Translations under genes and position numbers: made by a program
Part shown: positions 53,429 through 63,916 of the stretch, piece after piece
Position numbering within the stretch: the stretch's first letter is position 1
Layout of the letters: each line of letters begins with the position of its first letter
Notes under the pieces: generated by a model
What the model saw: only the letters and a program-made list of their open reading frames with translations
What the model was told of the DNA's origin: nothing
Databases searched by the model: none
Source: Aradus depressus
Taxonomy: Eukaryota > Arthropoda > Insecta > Hemiptera > Aradidae
Direction: 5' to 3'
Length of the DNA stretch: 64,000 nucleotides
Assembly: GCA_963662175.1 (NCBI GenBank)
Contig: OY759222.1
Span: 6,616,713-6,680,712 of the forward strand

Positions 53429-53641
53429 GGAGCCATGGTGGCCGTGCGTGCTAGAGCGTAGGGCTTTGGTCGCATGGTCTTATTATGGTTTGCGGGTTCG
53501 AATCCCGTCCGGGAGTGAGTTTTATTTCATAGATAGAACTTCCTCCCGGGGCCATAGATGTCATTAATAACTAAGTTATTACCGTTATTGAGAGTCATGG
53601 CAAATATGCATCGTGCATGAGGCCACAAAAAAAAAAAAAAA
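53429..53641 (+). repeat. SINE-B, full length with poly(A)
   Basis: A tRNA-like head identical over long stretches to the copy at 4217, B box 'gcgggttcgaatcccgt', and an A15 tail. Confidence 0.85.
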
Positions 53642-53737
53642 TCTAATTTTTTAGTTAAATTTTATAGTTTTTTTATTTTTATTTTTTAATGTATACATTT
53701 TTGTACAATTAAGACAATATTAGTTCCTTGTTACTTC

Positions 53738-54213
53738 CCAAGCTATACGAAGTATAGGGAAAGTTATATAATCGGTTAAAAATTCGATCTAGAGTTTTAA
53801 CCAGAATTTTATGTTTTACAACCACCAGATTCAAAATATGAAGAAAAAATCTGTCTGTCTTTGTGCGTGTTTATGTATCTGTGAAAACGATAACTCCCGA
53901 TAGAATGAATATAAAGACACGAAATTTTATATGTGTGACCAGAACCCTCTAACGACGACACCTATTGATTTTCAGCCAAATCGACAGAAGGGAAGAGGGG
54001 GGGATCAGAGGGGGCTCAACTCAAAAACCCCAATAACTGTCGATGTAATGAATTTATCGACACAAAATTTAGTGTGAGGATTTAAGAGCCCTTCCATAAG
54101 TCAACTGTTGAGTACTAGTGCAAACGATAGACTGATTTTGGAGGAGGAGCGAAAGGTTAATAGATTAATTCGTTCTGGAGAAGTACATTGCCGGTGATTC
54201 ACCGTCGACTTTC
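53738..54213 (+). repeat. DR-2, reference copy
   Basis: Complete forward copy from 'cttcccaagctatacgaag' to 'gccggtgattcaccgtcgac', about 475 bp. It carries one core module ('acacgaaattttatatg') and a second, 'gacacaaaatttagtgtgag'. No TIRs and no ORF. Confidence 0.8.
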
Positions 54214-54769
54214 TGATGTCTTTGTGCGGATATAGCACGTAATCAAGTTCAGGTAGCCTGTGCTTAAGATTACACAAGGTTCTGTGAATATGAAGTGATA
54301 AGCCGGATGGATTTCCCTCGCTGTCGTCGCAATGTGATTGAACGGAAAAGTTTATGTGAGGGGGGGGGGGGGGGGGGGAAGGAAATTGTTTTCTTCTTAA
54401 GTGAGGAAGTAATTTATTCAGTAGAGATGAAATTTCCCACAAATGGGAGTTTAGGTATCGAGAATGTGAAACAGATGAGAGAAATGGGGCCAATTCTCAT
54501 TGGCTAGAGTACCTTCAATTTGATCCTTTACTTATTATGTATGGGTATATAGTTAGTTATTATGACTAATGCCCGGGCTTTTAACTACGTATGATGTACA
54601 AAGTACAAAAAGTACACACATAATAAATATTTAAATACTGTAAAATTATTTACTTTTTGTAAAAAAGAGAATTAAAAAAATAATAAAAGAGAATCGCCAA
54701 AACGTTGAATTGAATTTTTTATGAATTTTTTTTGAATTGTTTCACACCCCATTGACAAACCATTAAATA
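54214..54769. other. Spacer with G19 tract and an inverted duplicate
   Basis: G19 at 54360-54378. 54421-54517 recurs inverted at 57645-57750. A SINE-A tail scrap is at 54565-54595. Confidence 0.5.
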
Positions 54770-55048
54770 TTTATACCAACGTTTCTACACATACATATAC
54801 ACCAATCCGGAAGTTCGCAAAATCTTAAATACAAATTTACCCCACAATCCTCCAAGAAGATTAAAGAGAGTTTGGCATAGAGATCTGTTATGAGTGATGC
54901 CATGAGGGTTCATCGCTGGGTGTTTTTCCTTTTTCAAGCCTTTCATGTCATTTATTTTTATTTTTTGTTTAGTATATGTTAGCCCAGGCTTGGTTGTGCA
55001 TTTTTTGTATAGTTATGGCTTAAGATAAATAAAAAAAAAAAAAAAAAA
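54770..55048 (+). pseudogene. Jockey-like LINE 3' end with poly(A)
   Basis: 'cacaatcctccaagaagatt' and the following bases give the 'NPPRRLKRVWHRDL' ending and a stop. About 150 bp of 3' UTR and an A18 tail (55031-55048) follow. Only the last 40 or so codons remain. Confidence 0.65.
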
Positions 55049-55420
55049 GTGAAAACAACTGAAACGTTGAATTTTTTTTTATGAACCTGTTAAAGATATG
55101 TAAATTAATTTGTATTTTTTTTTGCCTTATGTTTTACGCAAAGAAACTATAAACATTTCTTTAAATTTAATTAACCATTAGCTTTAATGAAAAATAAAGT
55201 GCTGGAAATGTGCCTTAAGAACATTCATTTTTGATGACTTAGGCCTCTCAGTCATTTTTTATGTTCAAATTTCCATAAAAAGAAAATTCATTTTTTTTTT
55301 TTTTTCATTACAAAATTTAATTTAATAATTTTATCAGAGGGTCTAAAATATTTTTATCACGCAAGAAGTACGATAGATGGGTTACAGAAAGACGGCCAAG
55401 AGGGAGACCAGATTTGTATA
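55049..55420. other. AT-rich spacer
   Basis: 55054-55135 resembles 57400-57480 ('aacaactgaaacgttg', 'gtaaattaatttgtattttt'). No gene. Confidence 0.4.
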
Positions 55421-56240
55421 CAGGGTGCCCCAGATAAGCGGGCCACAGGTGAAATAACTCCCCAGATAAGCGGGCCACAAGTGAAATAACTCTTAAACGG
55501 TTAGAGATATCAAAATTGTGCATAGGACTAAAGTTGTAGCACTCCTGAGAGCTATATAAGGGCGTGCTCGAAAAGACAAAAATGACCCTTTTAATGGCTC
55601 AAACAGCCCTTCGAAGGGCGGGGTTCCCTTTTAACCCTTAAGTTTCATTACATTTTATTAAAGTACTAAAGAAACAAGGAAGAATTGTGCAAACAGATTT
55701 TTGATAAGTCAATTAGTTCTCGGAAAAAAAAGTTTAAAGTTGCACGTTTTTCTTATTCCGAAGTTATTATTTTCCGCGCACTCACCAATCACCAACACCA
55801 TATCCACAGTTTCGCTAGAGGAGTACATTGCAAATGCTTTAAATAAGTAATAAGCGGTGGTAGGGCCTCGTCATGTACAAAATGAAATAATAATAATTAA
55901 TGTGCAAAGTTTGTTGGAATTTAATACATTCAGAATAAGAAAAATGTGCAACTTTAAACGTTTTTGTTCCGAGAACTACTTGACGTATCAAAACTCTGTT
56001 TGCACAGTTCTTCCTTGTTTCTTTAGTACTTTAATAAAATGTAATGAAACTTAAGGGTCAAAAGGGAACCCCGCCCTTCGAAGGGCTGTTTGGGCCATTA
56101 AAAGGGTCATTTTTGTCTTTTCGATGACGCCATATTATAGCTCTCGGCGAGTGCTACAACTTTAGTCCTATGCACAATTTTAATATCTCTAACCGGTTAG
56201 GAGTTATTTCACTTGTGGCCCGCTTATCTGGGCCACCCTT
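55421..56240. mobile_element. 820-bp foldback element with TA target duplication
   Basis: Arms of about 330 bp are inverted copies, starting 'cagggtg' and ending 'caccctt', with TA on each side (55419-55420 and 56241-56242). Shared arm words include 'cagataagcgggccaca', 'cttcgaagggcggggttcc' and 'gttctcgg'. The left arm has an extra tandem duplication of about 31 bp near its start. The ~110-bp centre is non-coding. TIR form and TA target suggest a Tc1/mariner relative. Confidence 0.85.
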
Positions 56241-56459
56241 TATTCTTCTTTTGTATGAATATTCATACATAATATATACGATATATTTTCTTTTTTTTAG
56301 TGAAGCTCGCCACCCAATCCCAACTTTATAATAGAATTTCCATTTGAATTTCAAGGTCTATGGAGAGGTCAAAGGTTTAAGGTCAAATGTCAACTAAAAA
56401 TACACAAATGCCGTCCTTCGATATTGAGTTATCACTGGAATTTTATTGTTTACTGATCT

Positions 56460-56780
56460 GCAGCGACGGTGAATCACTCACAATGTACTTCCTCAGCACG
56501 AATTCATCAACTAATTTTTCCCTCTTCCTCTAAAACTGATTTGGCTGAAAATCAACAGCTGTTTTATTTAGCAACTTCTGAAATCATAATACTAAATTTC
56601 GTATTGACCGATCAACAGTTATTAGGGTCTTTAAGAAGCCTCCCTTCTTTGCCCCCCCCCCCTTTCTTTCGGTCAATTTAGCTGAAAATGTATATGTATT
56701 GTTCTTATAGGGTTTTGGATTTACTGATATAAGTTTCTGTCGATATATTTATTATTTTGGTAGTTATTGGAGTTTTTGTG
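56460..56780 (-). repeat. DR-2, tail and core
   Basis: Reverse-oriented: 'gcgacggtgaatcactc', 'cttcctcagcacgaattcatc', 'aatttagctgaaaatgtat' and 'cgatatatttattatttt'. Includes a C11 tract. Confidence 0.7.
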
Positions 56781-56868
56781 TTGGGTCTGTCCATTTCTTG
56801 TTCATTTGTCGAATAGGAAGTCTAGACAACGGACTTATATAACTTATTAAGTTATACATCGTTATATA

Positions 56869-57253
56869 TGAGGAGTTTGGAGCCAGAGCGGACCAACTGG
56901 TTGAAACTGAACAGGAAGAAAATGGCAATTGAAAATCGAGTACATTTTGTTTATCTCCATAAATGGGCCCCAAAAATTTATTTATATTTGAAATTTTAGA
57001 ATAGTATTGGATGAGTGATCCCTTTTTGTGTTCTATAAAGTTTTTGAAGGCCGTATGATCCATTGTGACTTTGAAAATATATGCACAAAATATTTGTGGA
57101 CTAAACTTAAAGTGCTGCTATCTATCACTGAAGTGAAGAAACTAAGTGATCCACACTGGTTTTGAAAAAAGGGAACCTATGCCAACATCAGGATGGTAAT
57201 AACTCATTTGCCGAAAAATTGTGGGTTGGTGCTCTCTGGCTCCAAACTCCTCA
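56869..57253. mobile_element. 385-bp MITE with perfect 20-bp TIRs
   Basis: Ends 'tgaggagtttggagccagag' and its exact inverse, with TA flanking both sides (56867-56868 and 57254-57255). No ORF inside that I recognise. Confidence 0.85.
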
Positions 57254-57465
57254 TATTTACTATGTATATTTACAATTGGTCAAAAGAAACCATAAGTAAA
57301 TTTGATGTGATTACAATGTAATATATACATAAATAATTAATCAGTCCAACATATTATATTTTTTACAACTAGTTTCGGTAATTTGCGAATTGAATTTTTT
57401 ATGAAAACAACTGAAACGTTGTATTTTTCTTTTAAATCACCTTTCAAAGATTTGTAAATTAATTT

Positions 57466-57617
57466 GTATTTTTTTTTTTTTTTTGACCTTATGTACGATG
57501 CATGTTAGCCATGTCTCTTATAAAGGTGTTATCTAGTTATTTACAACATCCATGGCCCCTGGAGGGAGTTCTATTTACGAAATAAAACTCACACCCGGAC
57601 GGGACTCGAACCCGTAC
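57466..57617 (-). repeat. SINE-B, 5' truncated
   Basis: Reverse-oriented; T tract first, then 'gatgcatgttagccatgtc', 'ggagggagttctatttac' and the B box 'cgggactcgaacccg', where it stops. Confidence 0.8.
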
Positions 57618-57644
57618 ATACATAAGTAAGGTATCATCAAACTG

Positions 57645-57750
57645 AGGGAGGGTACTCTAGCCAATGAGAATTGGCCTCATTTCTCTCATCTGTTTCACAT
57701 CCTCGATATCTAAACTCCCATTTGTGGGAAATTTCATCTTTACTGAATGC
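57645..57750 (-). repeat. Inverted duplicate of 54421-54517
   Basis: 'ctctagccaatgagaattgg', 'ctctcatctgtttcaca' and 'cccatttgtgggaaatttca' match the other locus in inverse over about 95 bp. Confidence 0.75.
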
Positions 57751-57780
57751 AATATTCATCTGGTGGCATGTTCAACTTAG

Positions 57781-57895
57781 CGTTGTGCTAGCGTGCTTGC
57801 CTACAATACTTAAGATCACGGTTTGGAAACAGCCGAAGCTCTTAGTTTTTTAGAAAAAAAAGTCTTTTGGAGCAACCTGTACGATGTCAGGTACA
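57781..57895 (+). repeat. Degenerate SINE-A
   Basis: 'tagcgtgcttgcct', 'cctgtacgatgtcaggtac' and other words in order, with large gaps. Confidence 0.5.
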
Positions 57896-57969
57896 AATTC
57901 CAATTCAGGTACAATCCACAACTTAAAAAGGATTAAAAGAAATTAAATTGTGTATATTGTATTGTAGCG

Positions 57970-58285
57970 CACAGTTAGGTATATCTCGAGCTACACAGTT
58001 AGGTATATCTCGAGCTGCACAGTTAGGTATATCTCGAGCTGCACAGTTAGGTATATCTTGATCTGCACAGTTTGGTATATCTCGGAGCTGCACAGTTAGA
58101 TATATCTCGAGCTGCACAGTTAGGTATATCTCGAGCTGCACAGTTAGGTATATCTTGAGCTGCACAGTTAGGTATATATCGAGCTGCACAGTTAGGTATA
58201 TCTTGATCTGCACAGTTAGGTATATCTCGAGCTTCACAGTTAGGTATACCTCGAGCTGCACAGCTAGGTATATCTCGAGCTGCAC
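57970..58285. repeat. 24-bp minisatellite, left block, about 13 copies
   Basis: Unit begins 'cacagttaggtatatctcga' and most units contain CTCGAG. One unit has a 1-bp insertion near 58085. Because 24 is a multiple of three, frames stay open across it with 8-residue periods. Confidence 0.95.
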
Positions 58286-58864
58286 TTCTTCTTCTTCTTC
58301 CTGTGGCGCTACGGTCCTGAAAGAACCCGGGCCCCCGTCACAATCCTCCTCCATTCGTCTCGATCCAAAGCCTTCTCCCTCCATCCTCTGATGCCCAACA
58401 CTCGGAGGTCCGCCTCGACGTCGTCCAGCCACCGGAGTCTGGGTCTTCCTCTTCTCCTGGCACCGCCTGGCCTACCGTAGAGGGCTTGTTTAGGGAGTCT
58501 TCCTCCTTCCATTCTCTCTACGTGGCCCAACCAACGTAATCTCTCCTGCTTGATCACGGATACCAGGTCGGGTTCCCCGTAGAGGTCTCTCAACTCTCTG
58601 TTCTCCCGGATACGCCATCTGCCGTTCTCGGAAACAGGTCCATAAATCTTTCTGAGTACTTTGCGTTCCCACAGTAGCAGAGTCTCTTCATTTTCTTTTG
58701 TCAACGCCCAAGTTTCACCAGTGTAAGTTACAATTGGACGGACAATGGTTTTATAGACTATTAGCTTGGCCCTCCACGTTAATGTGCGGAATTTGAGTAT
58801 TCTTTGGACCGCAAATAGACATCTATTCCCCGCAGCAATGCGTGCTCTTATTTCGTGGCTAACG
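58286..58864 (-). mobile_element. LINE 3' fragment inserted in the minisatellite
   Basis: A 579-bp piece on the reverse strand begins 'acgttagccacg' and ends in a (GAA)n tract. It is flanked by a 149-bp perfect direct repeat of minisatellite (58137-58285 and 58865-59013). Same boundaries as the copy at 38508-39057. Confidence 0.85.
58309..58862 (-). pseudogene. LINE ORF2 C-terminal fragment, frame intact
   Basis: Uninterrupted reverse frame: 'VSHEIRARIAAGNRCLFAV', 'VRPIVTYTGETWALTKEN', 'WERKVLRKIYGPVSENGRW', 'RWLGHVERM', 'RPRLRWLDDVEADLRVLGI' and 'RDEWRRIVTGARVL', then TAG. It is the last ~185 residues of a reverse transcriptase, beyond the catalytic YADD region. It keeps the intact sequence where the copy at 38.5 kb has stops, so it is younger. 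The frame stays open into the minisatellite and would give a 322-residue chimera, which I take as chance. Confidence 0.85.
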
Positions 58865-58865
58865 T

Positions 58866-59277
58866 GCACAGTTAGGTATATCTTGAGCTGCACAGTTAGG
58901 TATATATCGAGCTGCACAGTTAGGTATATCTTGATCTGCACAGTTAGGTATATCTCGAGCTTCACAGTTAGGTATACCTCGAGCTGCACAGCTAGGTATA
59001 TCTCGAGCTGCACAGTTAGGTATATCTCGAGTTGCACAGTTAGGTATATCTCGAGCTGCACAGTTAGGTATATCTGGAGCTGCACAGTTAGGTATATCTG
59101 GAGCTGCACAGTTAGGTACATCTCGAGCTGCACAGTTAGGTATATCTCGAGCTGCACAGTTAGGTATATCTCGAGCTTCACAGTTAGGTATATCTCGAGC
59201 TGCACAGTTAGGTATATCTGGAGCTGCACAGTTAGGTATACCTCGAGCTGCACAGTTAGGTACATCTCGAGCTGCAC
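58866..59277. repeat. 24-bp minisatellite, right block, about 17 copies
   Basis: Same unit as the left block. The first 148 bp repeat the last 148 bp of the left block exactly. Variants include 'ctggag' in place of 'ctcgag'. Confidence 0.95.
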
Positions 59278-60890
59278 AAAAATGACAAATAGTCATCACG
59301 GAGACCCCCCCTCACCTTTCAACCCCTAATTCTCTAAGCTCAGTTGTCCCCCCAGAACCCATCTATTTCCCTTTTGTATTCATCTCTCTCTTGGTGTGTC
59401 TGTTGAGCGCCCAGCCATGAAACGAACCCTGTTCTCTGCCTCACAACTTTCACACTCCAAATCCTACGTTATTGATACTCCTTCACCACCCAGGGTAGAC
59501 CATTTAGCATAACAGTTCCACTCAAAATCTCTAACATTTGATGAAAACGGAATATATCTTCTGCATCTAATCTAACTAATGTATGTTAATGCAACCTGCT
59601 CATGTGTGTATTGTTTGTTGTTGCTTTTAAGGGCGAAAAACGACATGATTTTCATGGCCTCAATGTGCTGTTAGTTAAGAGGTTAGTGTAGTGTAGGCAG
59701 GCACTCAGTGTAATGAGAACCCACAATTGTGGCCAGATACTCCCATTCTTTTGAAAAGGTTTTCTTGACACTCATTGCTATCTTCCATAAATGTTCGAAT
59801 ACATTTTGCGATCTGTGTCGATATAGTGGAACAGCTAACCAATTGTACATCATAGTGTTTGCCAACCGTCAGCACCAATTTCAACTGTAATAATAATAAT
59901 AATAATGATAATAATAAATGTATTTCCGTTAAACCAATAAATGGTAATAGGATACGTCAAAAGAATTTATGCATTAAGATAGCTTCTATATTAGATATAT
60001 AACTACTTGAGTCTGACACATCTATGATTAGTAGTAATAACAAAACTATTAAAAAAAGTAAAAAGAAATTAGTGATAAGAAGAAGAAGTTTATTATAACA
60101 GTCGCATTTACAGAGGTACAATTATACAATAAGGTTCCTTAACCATTACCCTTATACACTAAATACAAATTAAAAATAATCAGTTAAATTAAGAACAATG
60201 CTACTGAAAAAAAAAAAAAAGTAACTGAAATGAATAGAAAATAAATTAATAAACATTTAAAAACAGAGATTATAATTTAAAATTGTGAACGGATATTTTT
60301 GTAAAAATAAATAAAACGTATGTATTTTAAAAAATATTGTCTATTTCACAAATAATATATAATATGTGAGTACTGTCGGTATTGCTACCATCTTCAGCCA
60401 CGACTTAACAAATACTAAATTGAAGTTCAACTAGGATATTTTTGTGTTTCCCTCCCTGAGTTTTCCCCATTTTCTTTACCAAAACGTTTTGATTCGTGTC
60501 ACACTTAAGTAAAAGGTTTTTACTGTAATTTATTATGTAGTCCAGTAGGAGCTCAACATTTAAGTCTTCATGGATTTGGAGGATGGAGGTGTGGCTTTAA
60601 CGAGTATAGGGCCTATACTATAGGCTCAGTTAGTAGATGCTCCCCTGACCTACCTGAAGGACGAAGTTTTCCCCGCCAAACTGTACATGTGTTGAATTAT
60701 TCCGGTGTGGTAACTGAGGTCAGAGACTTCTGATTCATATCTTGAGGTCTAGAATTCCACCGCAGCTACTCACCGATATTGCCCCATATCTGACGCTAAC
60801 TTGTTTGCCCCCTAGCCGTGAAAGTTTACTTCAAACATAATTCAGGTGGTTCCATCATTGATACTCTAGATTCTACATTGTTGCTTTTTA
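59278..60890. other. Unclassified spacer
   Basis: 59300-59560 is less AT-rich but shows no motif I know. An (AAT)n microsatellite lies at 59889-59918. The remainder is AT-rich to about 60400 and mixed after that. No gene supported. Confidence 0.35.
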
Positions 60891-61106
60891 TAACTCATTC
60901 CCGGGCTACAACTATGAGATCATTTCGCCTACTACCAGAGCGCTCATTTGTTGCTGTGGTCGACATAAGTAATTGGTGGACATGCAAAATTTGCACAGGC
61001 AGAGAATCGTCACTTCGAAAGACGGTTATTTTTATTACCCAGATAAGAAACCTAAGTTTGGCTGTTTCCAAACCGTGATCTTGAGCTCTGCAGCAAGTGC
61101 CTCTTA
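60891..61106 (-). repeat. SINE-A, diverged, internal deletion
   Basis: Reverse-oriented: 'aactcattcccgggctaca', 'cctactaccagagcgctc', then a jump to 'acccagataagaaacctaag' and 'gatcttgagctctg'. Confidence 0.7.
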
Positions 61107-61445
61107 CTATAGCGTTCCCGTCCGCCAAGTTAAGTTGGAAATGCCGTTTGTTTAGTGAATCAAGCTCAAAAAATTATTATCTTAATTATAATTTAATTAA
61201 AAATCTACACTATTTATTATATACTTTATTTATATATACCTGCTTACTTATCTAGTAGGTAAAATAAACTGAAGCATGCCGTCCTTCGGAAAAACCTTTT
61301 GAAGGTCATGGCGAGAAGAAAGCTCATGCAGACAGCGGAAGATGTTCCTGGTTAAAGATGCCTCACTTCCTGCGTAGATCCTAGGGATATATCGGTAGAT
61401 ACGATCATAGAGGAAGATATTAGAGGATTAGAGAGATAGATAGAT
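61107..61445. other. AT-rich spacer with a SINE-A scrap
   Basis: 'ataaactgaagcatgccgtccttcgg' near 61265 is SINE-A body. Nothing else. Confidence 0.45.
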
Positions 61446-61568
61446 TCTTTTTTTTTGGCCCTATGTTCGATGCATATTACGCATGTCACTGTGTTATCTA
61501 GGTATTTACAACACCCATGGCCCCGGGAGGGAGTTCTATCTACGAAATAAAACTCACTCCCGGACGGG
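61446..61568 (-). repeat. SINE-B, 5' truncated
   Basis: Reverse-oriented: T tract, 'catggccccgggagggag' and 'aactcactcccggacggg', then it stops before the B box is complete. Confidence 0.8.
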
Positions 61569-61690
61569 ATTCGGTTTGGGGGTTAAAAATTGATTCAAAA
61601 CTGCAAGATAAACAAAATCCTGTATAACAAGAATAATGTATTACTTTTTGGATTATGTAAGGAGATTTTTAATTCATATATTATATATTA

Positions 61691-62000
61691 GAGGGCGCCG
61701 ATAGCTCAGTGTTATGCGTGCTTGACTTCTGAGCTGAAGAACGTGGGTTCGAAACCCGACCTAGGCCATTAGTTTATTTTATCAGGGAGATAAAATAAAC
61801 TTAAGCACGCCGTCCTTCGGATGGGACGTTAACCCACGGTCCTGAGCCTGTACGATGTCCGGTACTCGTTAAATACCCCTGCCCTAGGTGAATAAAAATT
61901 TAGGGTAGGCGAAATTGAGGGCTCCCACAGTAGAGTCGGGCTCATGTCCACCAGAGTGACGAAAGATCGCTCTGGTAGCAGGCGATATGACCTCGTAGTA
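61691..62000 (+). repeat. SINE-A, nearly complete
   Basis: Strong A box ('tagctcagtgttatgcgtgc') and B box ('gtgggttcgaaaccc'), whole body, and 'ggcgatatgacctcgtagt'. The last 20 or so bases are replaced by a reverse SINE-B. Confidence 0.9.
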
Positions 62001-62182
62001 TGTACGATGCATATTAGCCATGTCAGTGTGTTATATCTAGTTATTTACGACATCCATGGCCCCGGGAGGGAGTTCTTTTTTCGAAATAAAACTCACTCCC
62101 GGACGGGATTCGAACCCGCAAACCTTGATGAGACCATGCGATCAGAGCCCTCTAGCTCCAGCCTGCAAGGCCACCATGACCC
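62001..62182 (-). repeat. SINE-B, full length without poly(A), abutting SINE-A
   Basis: Reverse-oriented copy starting directly at the broken end of SINE-A. B box 'gggattcgaacccgc', head ending 'ggccaccatgacccc'. The A tail is missing at the junction. Confidence 0.85.
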
Positions 62183-62599
62183 CAGAGACTAGGTTCTTTA
62201 TAATGGACTGGATATCTTCAGATATACATATATACAGACATATATATACAGTATATATTATATACAGAGACATGTACAACAATAGTCATGAGTTGGACAT
62301 ACGAGCACTCGGACAAAAGAACTTCTCCCAGCTAGGATTGACTTGATGGGAAGGGATCTTATCCCCTGCCAAGGATTAGGAGAGGCTCTCTCGGTAATCC
62401 TTCTTTCAATCCTATTCCTTTCGGTCGAACCCCTTCCTCTCATCTTAACCTTTTCGTAAAACCTCAGCCAAGTCTCAATCAAAATCCAAATTAAACAGTT
62501 TTTTGGGGGGTTATGTAATCATCACAAAATTTGATGTAGGATTTTTGAACTAATTCACACCATCGCCCTGGTGATGTTATACCAGGAGGACGTGCCTGG
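62183..62599. other. Unclassified spacer with TA-rich repeats
   Basis: 'atatacagacatatatatac' low-complexity DNA at 62220-62275. No gene seen. Confidence 0.4.
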
Positions 62600-63855
62600 T
62601 AAAAGGTTAAAAAGAAAAAGGTCTGTAACGCAAAATTTAGCTATGAACTTGAAATTTGGAACTGAGAAGGCACATGGGCTAAAATCTGATTCTGAATAAT
62701 TGAGACCACTTTACCGTCACAAGTACATACAGTAGACTGCCTTATCCAGCGTTCTGTTAACCGGCGCGCTCTCTTATCCGGCGCTCGCAAAATAATATCA
62801 AATTTGTTAAACTAAAATTAACATTCAATTATTAGATTATCAATTATATGGAAAATCAAACATTTATAAAAAATGTTCCCTAGAATAGAAAAACAAAGGT
62901 ACTGTCCCGTCCATGGCACAACAATATCGTCTTATCGGGAAATGAACACTTAACTAGTAAAGTCAAAGTTTAATTTTTTTCCACAGAAACCCTCTCCTCC
63001 TATTTATTTTTCCGTTACACCAGCTCTCTTTTTTTCAGTTTTCATTTGATTCTCATAGTGAAAAGAATCGTTGGATCGTTTTTTTCGTTAGTGAAATTGA
63101 ATGTTTAAAATTTTATTTTGGTCACGTGCGACGTTTTTGTTTACGTTGTTTACGAACGTTTTGTACGGCCGGTGCAGGATAGTGAACAGTCTTTGTTTTT
63201 AAATCATCAAGTTATAAAGTGATAAAACAATGGCTTCCACTTCAAAATATATTTTTAATGCTTGGAAAAATATATGTACATATGTACGTACATATAATAA
63301 ATCAATGTTCAGTATGTACATATTTGTCAATTTAATAAATGTTATCAACAAAATACATACGTGTTTTATTCCTTAGCTCACCTAAAAACACTTTTTTTTT
63401 ATGCTTTGATATATTTTTTCTCATTAATAATTAATGATTTTTTCTCATCAATTATTGATGATTTTCGTTATCCGGTGTCACGTCCGTCCCGGCAACGCCG
63501 GATAAGGAAGAGTCTACTATATTACAAAATTTCGCTTACATTTATAATCTAATCAAAAATCTTTTCAAGTAAAAGTTTTACAGAAAACTGAGACAATTTT
63601 TATATAAAATACGATTTACTGTTTTCGAGATACATGCCAAAAATCGTCCTGAAATGTTGTTCTGAAACCCATATTTTTTGACGTTTGCTTGATTTACCCG
63701 AAAACTGTTAATTATATCGAAAAATTGTCTCTTAACGAAAATGTTTCTTATTAAATTCCCGATCGCTAATGTGTCTTGAGATAGGACTATTGAAAGGTAT
63801 GGCGTCTCAAAGAATGTAATATAAATTTCTGTAGGAAATCGTTGTTTAAATCGTG
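62600..63855 (+). repeat. DR-1 split by a pogo derivative
   Basis: 'tagctatgaacttgaaattt' to 'cgtcacaagtaca' on the left, and 'aaaaatcttttcaagtaaaa', 'cgagatacatgccaaaaatc' and 'cttgagataggact' on the right, follow the order of the copy at 31725. Confidence 0.7.
62729..63519 (+). mobile_element. Non-autonomous pogo/Tigger-type element
   Basis: Left end 'cagtagactgccttatcc' and right end 'ggataaggaagagtctact' are inverted, with TA on both sides (62727-62728 and 63520-63521). The inside has a GC-richer promoter-like part (63120-63180), and at 63231 'atggcttccacttcaaaa' would start MASTSK, a usual beginning of pogo-type transposases. The frame is lost at once, so only the 5' control region and first codons remain. 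Confidence 0.75.
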
Positions 63856-63916
63856 GAAAATAATTAAATAATTAAAATAAAAAATAATTAAAATAAAAAT
63901 AATTAAAAAATAAAAT

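Noticed and set aside
58309..59277. 322-residue protein gene
   Set aside because: It starts at GTG in a minisatellite and runs into a truncated LINE. Open frame explained by 24-bp periodicity.
58859..59299. Cys-rich repeat protein on the reverse strand
   Set aside because: Another frame of the same minisatellite; no independent evidence of coding.
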